DNA of 64,000 bases from Petrotoga mobilis SJ95. Its GTDB lineage: Bacteria > Thermotogota > Thermotogae > Petrotogales > Petrotogaceae. The position numbers and the translations under genes are program-made. How positions within the stretch are numbered: position 1 is the first letter of the stretch; the number at the start of each line of letters is the position of its first letter. A model generated the notes under the pieces. The model did no database searches and was not told where the DNA came from. It saw only the letters and a program-made list of their open reading frames with translations. Positions 8,506 to 16,624 of the stretch are shown here, in pieces. Where the stretch lies: NCBI RefSeq assembly GCF_000018605.1, contig NC_010003.1, forward strand, positions 1,588,501 to 1,652,500, given 5' to 3'.

Positions 8506-11500
8506 TCATCCTTTAAATAGTGACATTTGATTTGTTTCTGGCAAGTCTTTCAATACTCCTAATTCCCTTAAAGTCTCAACGTTCGTTCTGTTACACCCAC
8601 TCTTTGCAGCAAAATCTTCTATGGATTTAAACCCGCTCTCTCTTGATTTAATAATATTTTCTGCAGCTTTTTCGCCTAGATTAGGTACCTTGATAAAAGG
8701 CACAACAAGAGAATTTCCATCTATCAAAAACTTTTTTGAATCAGACTTGTTCAAATCAACCATTTTAAAATTATAACCTCTGAGCATCATTTCCAATGCC
8801 AACTCTAATACGACCATCTCATTTTTTTTGCGAACATCCAAATCCATATTACGCAGTTCAAATATCCTTTTTTTGATGGCATCTCTACCGGAGAAAATGA
8901 CTTTTAAGTTGAATTCATCACCTTTGACGGTAAAATACGTAGAATAAAAAGCTAAAGGATAATGAACTTTAAACCATGCGATTCTAAAGGCCATACTAAC
9001 GTAAGCAGCCGCATGAGCTTTTGGAAAGAGATATTTAATTTTTTGACAAGAGATGATGAACCATTCAGGCACTTTTAATTCTTTCATTAGTTCAATGTCT
9101 TCTTCGTCGATACCTTTGCCTTTTCTCACCTTTTCCATTATCGAAAAAGCACTTTTGGGTGGAGCGCCTTTGGATAGTAAATAATTCATTATATCATCTC
9201 TACAAGAAATTACCTCGTCTAAAGTTGCAATCTTCCTGTCTATCCAGTTTTTAGCTATTCCAGCCCATACATCGGTGCCATGTGATAAGCCAGATATTCT
9301 TACCAATTCAGAAAAACTCTTTGGCCTTGTGTCTTCCAACATCATTCTGACAAAAGTAGTACCAAACTCCGGGACCCCTAACGTTCCAACGGTTGTACCC
9401 AATTCATTTTTTAAGTCTATTTTCAATGCTTTTGTAGAAGAGAACAAACTCAAGGTTTTCTTATCGTCCATGGGAATAGTCATGGGGTCTACCCCAGTTA
9501 AATCAGACATCATTTTAATGAATGTAGGGTCATCGTGCCCGAGTGCATCTAACTTTACAAGATCGTTATGTATTACGTGGTAATCAAAATGAGTAGTTTG
9601 AACATTTGATTTATTATCATTGGCGGGGAACTGAATCGGTGTGTAATCGTAAACTTCCTCTTCTTTTGGAACTATCATTAATCCACCCGGATGTTGTCCT
9701 GTCGTTCGTTTTACCCCTGTTATCGCCTTGACTATTCTCATTATTTCACTATTTTTTACTATCCCCTGCTCTTCGCAATATTTTTTAGCGAAGCCAAAGG
9801 CAGTTCTATCTGCAATTGTTGATATAGTACCCGCTCGAAAAACATGATCTTCTCCGAACATTTTTTCTATGTATTTATGTGCCATGTTTTGGTAATCTCC
9901 AGAAAAATTCAAATCTATATCGGGTATTTTGTCACCTTCAAATCCCATGAATGTTTCAAATGGGATATCTTGGCCATCTTTTTTCATTTTTGCTCCACAT
10001 TTTTCACATTTTTTATCGACAAGATCATACCCAGAACCTATTTCCTCTTTATCAAAAAACTCCACATTTTTACAACTTGGACATATATAATGAGGAGGTA
10101 GAGGATTTATCTCAGTTATTCCCAACATAGTAGCCACCAAAGAAGAACCAACGGAACCCCTGGAACCAACCAAGTACCCATCTTCTAAAGATTTTTGTAC
10201 GATTTTTTGGGCAATTAGATAAAGTACCGCATAACCATGTTTTACGATGGATTCTAGTTCTCTATTCAATCGGCTTTCAACAATTTCTGGTAAAGGATTC
10301 CCATATATTTCATACGCTTTTTTCTTCGCAAGTTCTTCTATCTCTACTTCTGCATTCTCTATTTTTGGAGGATGAAGTTTGTTACTAAGAGGCTTTATTA
10401 TTTCTATTTGATCTGCAATCTCATTAGTATTGGTTATGACAATTTTCTCGGCAATTTCTTTATCCCCAAAAATTCTTTGAGCTTCTTCTATCATCTCATC
10501 AGTTGTACGCAAATATCTGTGTGCAGAAGAAGTCTTTCTCTTTTCCCCAACTTTTAATGCGTTGTAAAAGATTTGGTCTTCTTTATCTAAGTAATGAGCG
10601 TTTGAGACCATTACAACTGGCATGTTCAATTCGTTACCAAGGTTATATATATCTTGATAGATCTTTTTTAATTGTTCTTCTGAAATAGTTTTATCTGATA
10701 AAGCATCCAATGGAGTTAATTCCAGATAATCGTAAAATTTGGCGATTTCGATAATTTCATCATGAGATCCACCTCTGAGATAGGTCTGAAAGATTTCTCC
10801 ATCTTCGGTTCCACTACTACCTATAAGCAAACCTTCTCTCATTCGGGATAGTTCACTTTTTAAAATCCTAGGTACTCTGTAAAAATATTTTACATGGGCA
10901 TTTGAAACAAGTTTATAAAGGTTTTTAAGACCGGTTTTGTTTTTGACCAAAATAGTCGTATCGTTCGGTTGGATTCTCTTAAAATCTATGAATTTTTTTA
11001 ATTTTTCAAGATCAGACAACATTTCCACATTCTGGGATTTTGCCATTTCTATAAGTTTTAAAAACACCAAAGCGGTTATATTAGCGTCTTCATGAGCCCT
11101 ATGGTGTTCAAAACTACCGAGTTTTAGCTCCTCAACTACCTTAGCCAAGCCATAGCTTTTCAAAGTTAACAAGGATTTTGAAAGGGCTACGGTATCTATA
11201 TAAGTTTGCTCAAAGTGTTCATTATAAACTCTTCTAACCCATTCCCGTATAAAACGGTAATCAAAAATTGCGTTATGTGCAACTAAAACCGCACCTTCTA
11301 TGAAACTCAAAAATTGAGGTAGGACTTCCTCTATCGGTTTTTCAACTTCCAGCATCTGATTCGTTATACCTGTGAAATTACTTGTAAAGTTTGAGACAGG
11401 TTTTCTTGGCTTCACCAAACGATGAAACTTAGACACGATTTTCATATTCTTTATTTTCACGGCACCAATCTCAATAATTTCGTTCATGGCAGGTTCTAAT

Positions 11501-12672
11501 CCAGTGGTTTCCAAGTCAAAAACAACAAACTCAGTTTCACTTATTTTTTTATCTTTTGTCAGCAAACTTATAATATTTACAAATTCATCAACGACATATG
11601 CTTGAATCCCAAAAATTGGTTTAATACCTACTGCGACCGCTTTTTCATAAAATTCTGGAATACTTTGAACAACACCAGAATCAGTTATAGCTACCGCCTT
11701 ATGGCCCCAATTTTTTATGGTCTTCACTATTTCGCCCACATCGAGTAAACCTTCCATAGCACTTAGTTTTGAATGCAAATGAAGCTCCACCCTTTTTGTG
11801 GGGTAGTTATCTTTCCTTTCGAGAGTTTCTTCTTTTAACTTAACTATATTTGTAGGTCTAATTGCAAATTCATGACTAAAAGAATCATAAAAAATGCTTC
11901 CTTCAATTAATACGTTATCTCCCTCATCTAATTCATTGTTTAAATTATTAGCCGTTTCAGAAAATGTTTTTACAACCGCGGAACTTTTTTTATCAGTGAT
12001 ATAAAGAGTAGATATAGGACCTTTTTCATTGTACTCTTTGTAAAATATTTTCCCGTTAACTACCACGTTACTTCCTTCATTTGAAGGAAGTAACGATAAC
12101 GGTTGTGGTACCTTTTTAAAATCCCTTCCCATAATTACGACTCTTTCTGTATCATCTAATTTTTTGGAAATATCTGAATTAGACATCAAGTTACTATCCT
12201 CGGTATCAGACCTGTGATAACTATCATCGATAAAAGTGGGTTTTAAACTTTCATCTATCATGATTTGATAAGGGATTCTGTCACCGAGATATTTAAATAA
12301 AATATTATCCAATTCCTCTTTTTCTTTTGTTAGCCTGTTTATTACTATCGGTGAGTACGTTTTAAATACTATTTTGTTTTTTTGGTTATATTCTGGCTTT
12401 AAAAGTCTTAGATAATCTTTTAAACGATGATTCATTATCAACTGTTGCCAATTTCTTACGATAAATTCAGGTCCTTCATCATTTGTAAAAGAGATTTTGA
12501 CTTCTCTCTTGAGAAGTCTACTAAAGAAAAGCTTCAATGAAGCTTCATCGATATCTTTACCTATATCCTGTAAATTGATTTCTGCCTCTTCGTCTTTTAC
12601 AATGATTTCTCCACTTAGTTCAAAAGGAACAAAACCTACATTTTCCATCAAGAAATTTCTAATATCCTGCAT
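8506..12672 (-). CDS. polC: DNA polymerase III alpha subunit, PolC type
   Basis: About 1,388 residues. In order: an N-terminal domain and OB-fold (VVVNGKIFYKEYN, VLIEGSIFYD); a PHP domain (RVELHLHSKLSAMEGLLD) interrupted by the 3'-5' exonuclease (FVVFDLETTGLEP, VAHNAIFDYRFI, HRAHEDANITA); a zinc-binding pair CPSCKNVEFF and CEKCGAKM; the catalytic palm with PDIDLNFSGDYQ; and C-terminal helix-hairpin-helix repeats. This is the replicative polymerase class with built-in proofreading. The ATG at 12672 is chosen since AGGAGGAG precedes it; it overlaps the ruvC end by 14 nt. Confidence 0.97.
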   Translation of the reverse strand: MQDIRNFLMENVGFVPFELSGEIIVKDEEAEINLQDIGKDIDEASLKLFFSRLLKREVKISFTNDEGPEFIVRNWQQLIMNHRLKDYLRLLKPEYNQKNKIVFKTYSPIVINRLTKEKEELDNILFKYLGDRIPYQIMIDESLKPTFIDDSYHRSDTEDSNLMSNSDISKKLDDTERVVIMGRDFKKVPQPLSLLPSNEGSNVVVNGKIFYKEYNEKGPISTLYITDKKSSAVVKTFSETANNLNNELDEGDNVLIEGSIFYDSFSHEFAIRPTNIVKLKEETLERKDNYPTKRVELHLHSKLSAMEGLLDVGEIVKTIKNWGHKAVAITDSGVVQSIPEFYEKAVAVGIKPIFGIQAYVVDEFVNIISLLTKDKKISETEFVVFDLETTGLEPAMNEIIEIGAVKIKNMKIVSKFHRLVKPRKPVSNFTSNFTGITNQMLEVEKPIEEVLPQFLSFIEGAVLVAHNAIFDYRFIREWVRRVYNEHFEQTYIDTVALSKSLLTLKSYGLAKVVEELKLGSFEHHRAHEDANITALVFLKLIEMAKSQNVEMLSDLEKLKKFIDFKRIQPNDTTILVKNKTGLKNLYKLVSNAHVKYFYRVPRILKSELSRMREGLLIGSSGTEDGEIFQTYLRGGSHDEIIEIAKFYDYLELTPLDALSDKTISEEQLKKIYQDIYNLGNELNMPVVMVSNAHYLDKEDQIFYNALKVGEKRKTSSAHRYLRTTDEMIEEAQRIFGDKEIAEKIVITNTNEIADQIEIIKPLSNKLHPPKIENAEVEIEELAKKKAYEIYGNPLPEIVESRLNRELESIVKHGYAVLYLIAQKIVQKSLEDGYLVGSRGSVGSSLVATMLGITEINPLPPHYICPSCKNVEFFDKEEIGSGYDLVDKKCEKCGAKMKKDGQDIPFETFMGFEGDKIPDIDLNFSGDYQNMAHKYIEKMFGEDHVFRAGTISTIADRTAFGFAKKYCEEQGIVKNSEIMRIVKAITGVKRTTGQHPGGLMIVPKEEEVYDYTPIQFPANDNKSNVQTTHFDYHVIHNDLVKLDALGHDDPTFIKMMSDLTGVDPMTIPMDDKKTLSLFSSTKALKIDLKNELGTTVGTLGVPEFGTTFVRMMLEDTRPKSFSELVRISGLSHGTDVWAGIAKNWIDRKIATLDEVISCRDDIMNYLLSKGAPPKSAFSIMEKVRKGKGIDEEDIELMKELKVPEWFIISCQKIKYLFPKAHAAAYVSMAFRIAWFKVHYPLAFYSTYFTVKGDEFNLKVIFSGRDAIKKRIFELRNMDLDVRKKNEMVVLELALEMMLRGYNFKMVDLNKSDSKKFLIDGNSLVVPFIKVPNLGEKAAENIIKSRESGFKSIEDFAAKSGCNRTNVETLRELGVLKDLPETNQMSLFKG

Positions 12673-13150
12673 TTTTGAAACTCCTCCTAAAATTTCCATG
12701 ACAAAAAGCCGTGGCTAATGCGTCTGCTGCATCATCAGGAGTTGGTGTTTTTTCCAACTTCAATAATAATTTTAAAGTCCTTTGAATCTGTCCTTTTTCA
12801 GCCCTTCCATATCCTGTAACAGCCTGTTTTATCTGAAAAGGTGTGTATTCATAAATTGGTATATTTTCTTTTTCTAAACAAAGTAGAATAACACCTCTAG
12901 CCTCTCCTACCTGTATGGCGGTTGCAACGTTTTTAAAGAAGTACAATTTTTCTACAGCAGATTCATCAGGCTTATAGGTTTCTATTAAGTTTCTAAGCTG
13001 TTCGTCTATGTTCAGTAACCTTTTGGGAAGTTCGTCTTCTTTGCTGGTGTATATTACACCATAATCAATTAAGTTGAACATGTTACCTTTTTTTTCAAGG
13101 ACGCCGTATCCTATCCTCCCGTAGCCGGGATCTATTCCCAAAATTACCAT
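12659..13150 (-). CDS. ruvC: Holliday junction resolvase RuvC
   Basis: 163 residues. The RNase H-like fold shows the acidic residues expected of RuvC: D in VILGIDPGYGRIG, E in ESAVEKLYFFKN, and the pair in TPDDAADALATA. It cleaves Holliday junctions with RuvAB. The ATG at 13150 overlaps the stop of the upstream peptidase gene (TAATG), and the 3' end overlaps polC, giving a tight repair/replication operon. An upstream in-frame start at 13171 would lengthen the protein into the neighbour and is not used. Confidence 0.95.
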   Translation of the reverse strand: MVILGIDPGYGRIGYGVLEKKGNMFNLIDYGVIYTSKEDELPKRLLNIDEQLRNLIETYKPDESAVEKLYFFKNVATAIQVGEARGVILLCLEKENIPIYEYTPFQIKQAVTGYGRAEKGQIQRTLKLLLKLEKTPTPDDAADALATAFCHGNFRRSFKNAGY

Positions 13151-14391
13151 TAAAGTACACTCCAAATACATTCAATTTCTTCTATTTCTTTGGGGATTTC
13201 TCTGGACAAGTTTTCGCATCCATTCTCAGTTATTAGAAGATCATCTTCTATGCGAACGCCGATACCCTCTTCTTCTATATAAAGGCCTGGTTCATTGGTA
13301 ATAACCATTCCTGGTTTTAAAGGAATATTCTTACCTCCTACGTCATGGGTATCCAAACCTAAAAAGTGACTCACAGAATGAAAATAATATTTTGAAAGTT
13401 CTTCATCGGTTTTAATCAATCCTATTTTTTTACAACTTTCTGCTAACGATGTCTTAGCAATTTCATTCAATTCAAAAAGGGTCAAACCTGGTTTTACTTG
13501 TGACTGAACTTCTTTCTGGGTATTTAAAACAATTTGGTAAATTTCTGCTTGTCTTGGGGAAAACTGTCTAGTTATGGGGAAAGTTCTTGATATATCCCCA
13601 CTATAGTAATTATATTGTGCCCCCAAGTCCAACAATACTAAATCGCCCTCTTGTGTTTTTCGTTCGTTGGCAGAGTAATGTAAAATCGTAGAGTTTGGTC
13701 CTGAAGCTACTATTGGTTTAAAAGCAAAATCTTTTACCCCACTTTTTCTTAAAGAAAAATCGAAATATGCTTCGAGCTCGTACTCGTACATTCCAGGTTT
13801 TGAATTTTTTATTATGTTCAAAATCCCTTCTCTTGTAATTTCAATAGCTTTCTTAATATTATTAATTTCTTCTTCATCTTTAATAGTTCTCAATTCTGCG
13901 ATTTTTGCTGAAACATCTTTTACACTGACATATGGAAATAATCTTTGTATTTCTTGAGCAATTAGCTTTTCTTTTGTCAAATTTTCCCAATGAGGAGATT
14001 TTAAATACAAATATAGACTCTTAATGTTAAACCTTGATAAGGTGTCTCCAATATATCCATTTAATTCATCCAAAAAAGATATATCTTCTTCTTGAATTTT
14101 ACTAAACTTAGAACAATGTTCTTTGCTTGGTTTTTCACCAACCCACCTAGCTAACTTTGGATCGTTTCTTTCTATGAATAGTTTTTCAACTGTTTTTGAT
14201 TCGGTTTTGTGAATTACTAAATAAGCGTTTTCTATATCTAAATCAGTAAAATAATAGAAGTTTCGATCCGGAGTAAAGCTATAGGTTTCGTCTGCGCTTT
14301 TTACTGGACTCTTTCCTGAGTAAAGAATCAACATCGAACCTTCTTCCAAACTGCTGCTTATTTTCTCTCTTCTACTTTTCACATCAGCCAT
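13150..14391 (-). CDS. pepP: Xaa-Pro aminopeptidase (M24B)
   Basis: 413 residues with the N-terminal AMP_N-type domain (SPVKSADETYSFTPDRNFYY) and a C-terminal pita-bread metallopeptidase domain. Metal ligands are visible in LLDLGAQYNYYSGDISRTF (two Asp), HSVSHFLGLDTHD (His), ITNEPGLYIEEEG (Glu) and GVRIEDDLLIT (Glu). It removes N-terminal residues before proline. It is the first gene of the pepP-ruvC-polC string; an inverted relative of the dispersed repeat lies right upstream. Confidence 0.93.
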   Translation of the reverse strand: MADVKSRREKISSSLEEGSMLILYSGKSPVKSADETYSFTPDRNFYYFTDLDIENAYLVIHKTESKTVEKLFIERNDPKLARWVGEKPSKEHCSKFSKIQEEDISFLDELNGYIGDTLSRFNIKSLYLYLKSPHWENLTKEKLIAQEIQRLFPYVSVKDVSAKIAELRTIKDEEEINNIKKAIEITREGILNIIKNSKPGMYEYELEAYFDFSLRKSGVKDFAFKPIVASGPNSTILHYSANERKTQEGDLVLLDLGAQYNYYSGDISRTFPITRQFSPRQAEIYQIVLNTQKEVQSQVKPGLTLFELNEIAKTSLAESCKKIGLIKTDEELSKYYFHSVSHFLGLDTHDVGGKNIPLKPGMVITNEPGLYIEEEGIGVRIEDDLLITENGCENLSREIPKEIEEIECIWSVL

Positions 14392-14402
14392 ATTGACCCC
14401 TC

Positions 14403-14545
14403 CTAATCCGGGGGCGTTAAGGGGATTCCCCCTTAAGAACCCCTAATTTCGCAGAACATCGTTTGCGTAGCAAACGAGAATTTGGAAATTGTTTCTAAAT
14501 CATTATAAAGAACCATTTTGCACAAAGCTGCAAAAGTTTTAAATC
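14403..14545 (-). repeat. Inverted, diverged copy of the dispersed repeat seen at 317-456
   Basis: Read on the minus strand it contains TTTTGCAGCTTTGTGCAAAA, CTCGTTTGCTACGCAAACG and GGGGTTCTTAAGGGGGAATC, in the same order as the 290-456 repeat. The CTCGTTTGCTACGC piece matches 304-317 exactly. It fills most of the gap between pepP and the flagellar pair. Confidence 0.75.
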
Positions 14546-14648
14546 CACTCTTTTTATTATATCATTAAAATATCATACTTTTATTTAAAGAAATAACTTT
14601 TTTAGACGATTATATACTAGAAGTTAATCTAAAAAAGGAGTGAGTACA

Positions 14649-15263
14649 ATGTTTGATGATGAGAATATAAAGTTAAAAATAAGTGGTGTAAAAACTGATA
14701 ATTTAGATATTCCAGTAGATAAGTACAGTACTTTTGAAGAAATGGTACAAGACTATATTAACAAAACGAAAGGCGTTTTAACTAAAATAACCATCAATGA
14801 AAAAGAAATTCCTTTGAATTATTACGATGAAATAAAGGATTCTTTCTTTGAAGGTGGAGAAGAGGTAGAGTTGGAATTCACATCAAAAAAAGAAGTTTTG
14901 TTCGATCTTATCTCCCAATCACTTGAATATATTAGTAAGGTTAGGGAAAATTTAGAAAGGGTTTCAAAAGAAGTTTTGCTTAATACGAACGAAGGGCATA
15001 AAATGCTTAACAGTATTGCAGAAGGTTTGCAAGCACTATTAGACGTCATAGAACAAACACGAGCTTTCAGCGAGGAAGATTTTTACAACCCAGGGGACTT
15101 AGACGACGTACAAAATGTTGTCCAAGATATAATTAGATCTCAAGGTGAACAAGATTATTTGGAGCTTTCAGACATCATTGAATTTGATTTCAGTGAAGTT
15201 TTGTCTACCTTTGAAACAATTTTAAAAAATGCTCAAAAAACTCTTGAGAAAAAAGGGGTGTAA
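14649..15263 (+). CDS. Unknown protein cotranscribed with fliS
   Basis: About 204 acidic residues. The first 80 look like a small beta-grasp or mixed fold (IKLKISGVKTDNLDIPVDKY, then ITINEKEIPLNYYDE, then EEVELEFTSKKEV); the rest is helical and probably coiled-coil (LISQSLEYISKVRENLERVSKEV onward). No enzyme motif is seen. AAAAGGAG stands 8 nt before the ATG at 14649. It ends 5 nt before fliS, so a role in flagellar assembly or as a partner of FliS/FliD is an inference from context only. Confidence 0.7.
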   Translation: MFDDENIKLKISGVKTDNLDIPVDKYSTFEEMVQDYINKTKGVLTKITINEKEIPLNYYDEIKDSFFEGGEEVELEFTSKKEVLFDLISQSLEYISKVRENLERVSKEVLLNTNEGHKMLNSIAEGLQALLDVIEQTRAFSEEDFYNPGDLDDVQNVVQDIIRSQGEQDYLELSDIIEFDFSEVLSTFETILKNAQKTLEKKGV

Positions 15264-15268
15264 TTTGA

Positions 15269-15706
15269 ATGTACAATAATAATCAAAACGCTAACTATTA
15301 TTTTGAAAACAGTATAAAAACAGCTAGTCCTGCAAAGTTAGTCGAACTTTTGTATCAAAATTCGATCGAAAGAATAAATAAGGCAATAAAAGCTATTGAA
15401 AACAAAAATTTTTCCGAGGCCAATAAACAGATCATAAGAGTTGAAGACATAGTCACAGAACTCAACGTTTCTTTGAATCTTGAAAAAGGTGGAGAGATTG
15501 CTAAAAATCTCAGAGCACTATACAATTACATGTATCAAAGATTGTTAGAATCAAATACCAAAAAAGATACTGAAATTTTAAAAGAAGTAAGATCTTTTCT
15601 ACAAGAGCTCTTAGATACTTGGAAAGAGATTTTGAAAAAAGAAGTCAAAACTTCTCGAGAGTTAAATGCCAAATCCGTCGACCCTAAATTTGATCTTCAA
15701 TATTAA
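15269..15706 (+). CDS. fliS: Flagellar export chaperone FliS
   Basis: 145 residues, an all-helical protein with the FliS pattern: N-terminal YYFENSIKTASPAKLVELLYQ, then RINKAIKAIENKNFSEANKQI, then VTELNVSLNLEKGGEIAKNLRALYNYMYQRLLESN. FliS binds the C-terminus of flagellin to prevent early polymerisation. It follows the unknown gene by 5 nt and is closed by a strong terminator. Flagellin is not in this window; flaG is at 62397. Confidence 0.92.
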   Translation: MYNNNQNANYYFENSIKTASPAKLVELLYQNSIERINKAIKAIENKNFSEANKQIIRVEDIVTELNVSLNLEKGGEIAKNLRALYNYMYQRLLESNTKKDTEILKEVRSFLQELLDTWKEILKKEVKTSRELNAKSVDPKFDLQY

Positions 15707-15712
15707 AAATTC

Positions 15713-15755
15713 AAAAACCCTCCAAAATCATAAGCGAGTTTGGAGGGTTTTTGTT
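15713..15755. terminator. Bidirectional terminator between fliS and the convergent hydrolase gene
   Basis: A 14-bp stem (15713-15726 with 15739-15752, core AACCCTCCA/TGGAGGGTT) with T-runs on both strands. It lies between two convergent genes and can serve both. Confidence 0.85.
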
Positions 15756-16586
15756 TAATCAATTCTGAAATCTATCCCATCGTAGATCTTCAACATCTTT
15801 ATTTCGTGAAGTGATGGCTCCAAAAGCCTTTCTTCAAGAATTTTATCGGTATCTATACTTACTTTTGCAATGACGTCTTCTTCGTCTCCCAATTTAATTA
15901 GGGTATCCCCGTGCGGATCTACAGCTATGGAATTTCCACAGAAAGGGATCGAATCTTCAGAGGGCTTACCAACGGCGTTTACACCGATTGCAAACAATTG
16001 ATTATCTTGTGCTCGAGCGGATGTTCTTACTTCTACTAATTTTTCAAAACCTTTTGGAACAGCAGATGTAATTATTAGTATTTGTGCCCCTCTAAGTGCC
16101 ATTATCCTATATAATTCAGGAAAGGCATGATCATAACAAATTGATAAACCTATTTTTATACCCTTCCAATCTATTATCTCAATAGACGTTCCTTCGGAAA
16201 GTCTAAACTTTTCTTTTGGAAAAACAAAGATTTTTCTATACTTACCAAGTAATTTACCTGATTCATCTATTAAAATCGAGGTATCGTAATACTTGCCAAT
16301 TATTAAAGGGTCTTTTTCTAAAATGTTTGCAACAATAGAGATGTTGTATTTTTTTGCTATTCTTACAACTTCTTGAGTTGTTTCTCCGTCAGGTATAATT
16401 TCGGCAAGATTTTCAGCGTAATTGTTAATACTTTCAAGATCGTATCCTATGTTAAAAAACTCTGGTAGAATGTATAAATCCGCCTTTTTTACTTCTTTTG
16501 AAATCAATGAATCTAACTTTTTAAGGTTTGTTCCTTTGTCGTTCAATTTTGAATTTAATTGTACTAAACCAAATATTTTTTTCATA
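15755..16586 (-). CDS. Carbon-nitrogen hydrolase (nitrilase superfamily)
   Basis: 277 residues. The Glu-Lys-Cys triad is visible: LYILPEFFNIGYD, GKYRKIFVFP and GLSICYDHAFPE. These enzymes hydrolyse amides or nitriles (for example omega-amidase or carbamoylputrescine-type activities); the substrate is not evident. The ATG at 16586 has GGGGGA 9 nt before it; an upstream in-frame start is less likely. It stands alone between convergent fliS and the mannosidase operon. Confidence 0.88.
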
Positions 16587-16624
16587 ATGATGTCCCCCAC
16601 TGTATAATGTGTATGGATGTGAAA

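Noticed and set aside
12497-12718. Plus-strand frame over the polC/ruvC junction
   Set aside because: It is a shadow of the two real genes on the minus strand.
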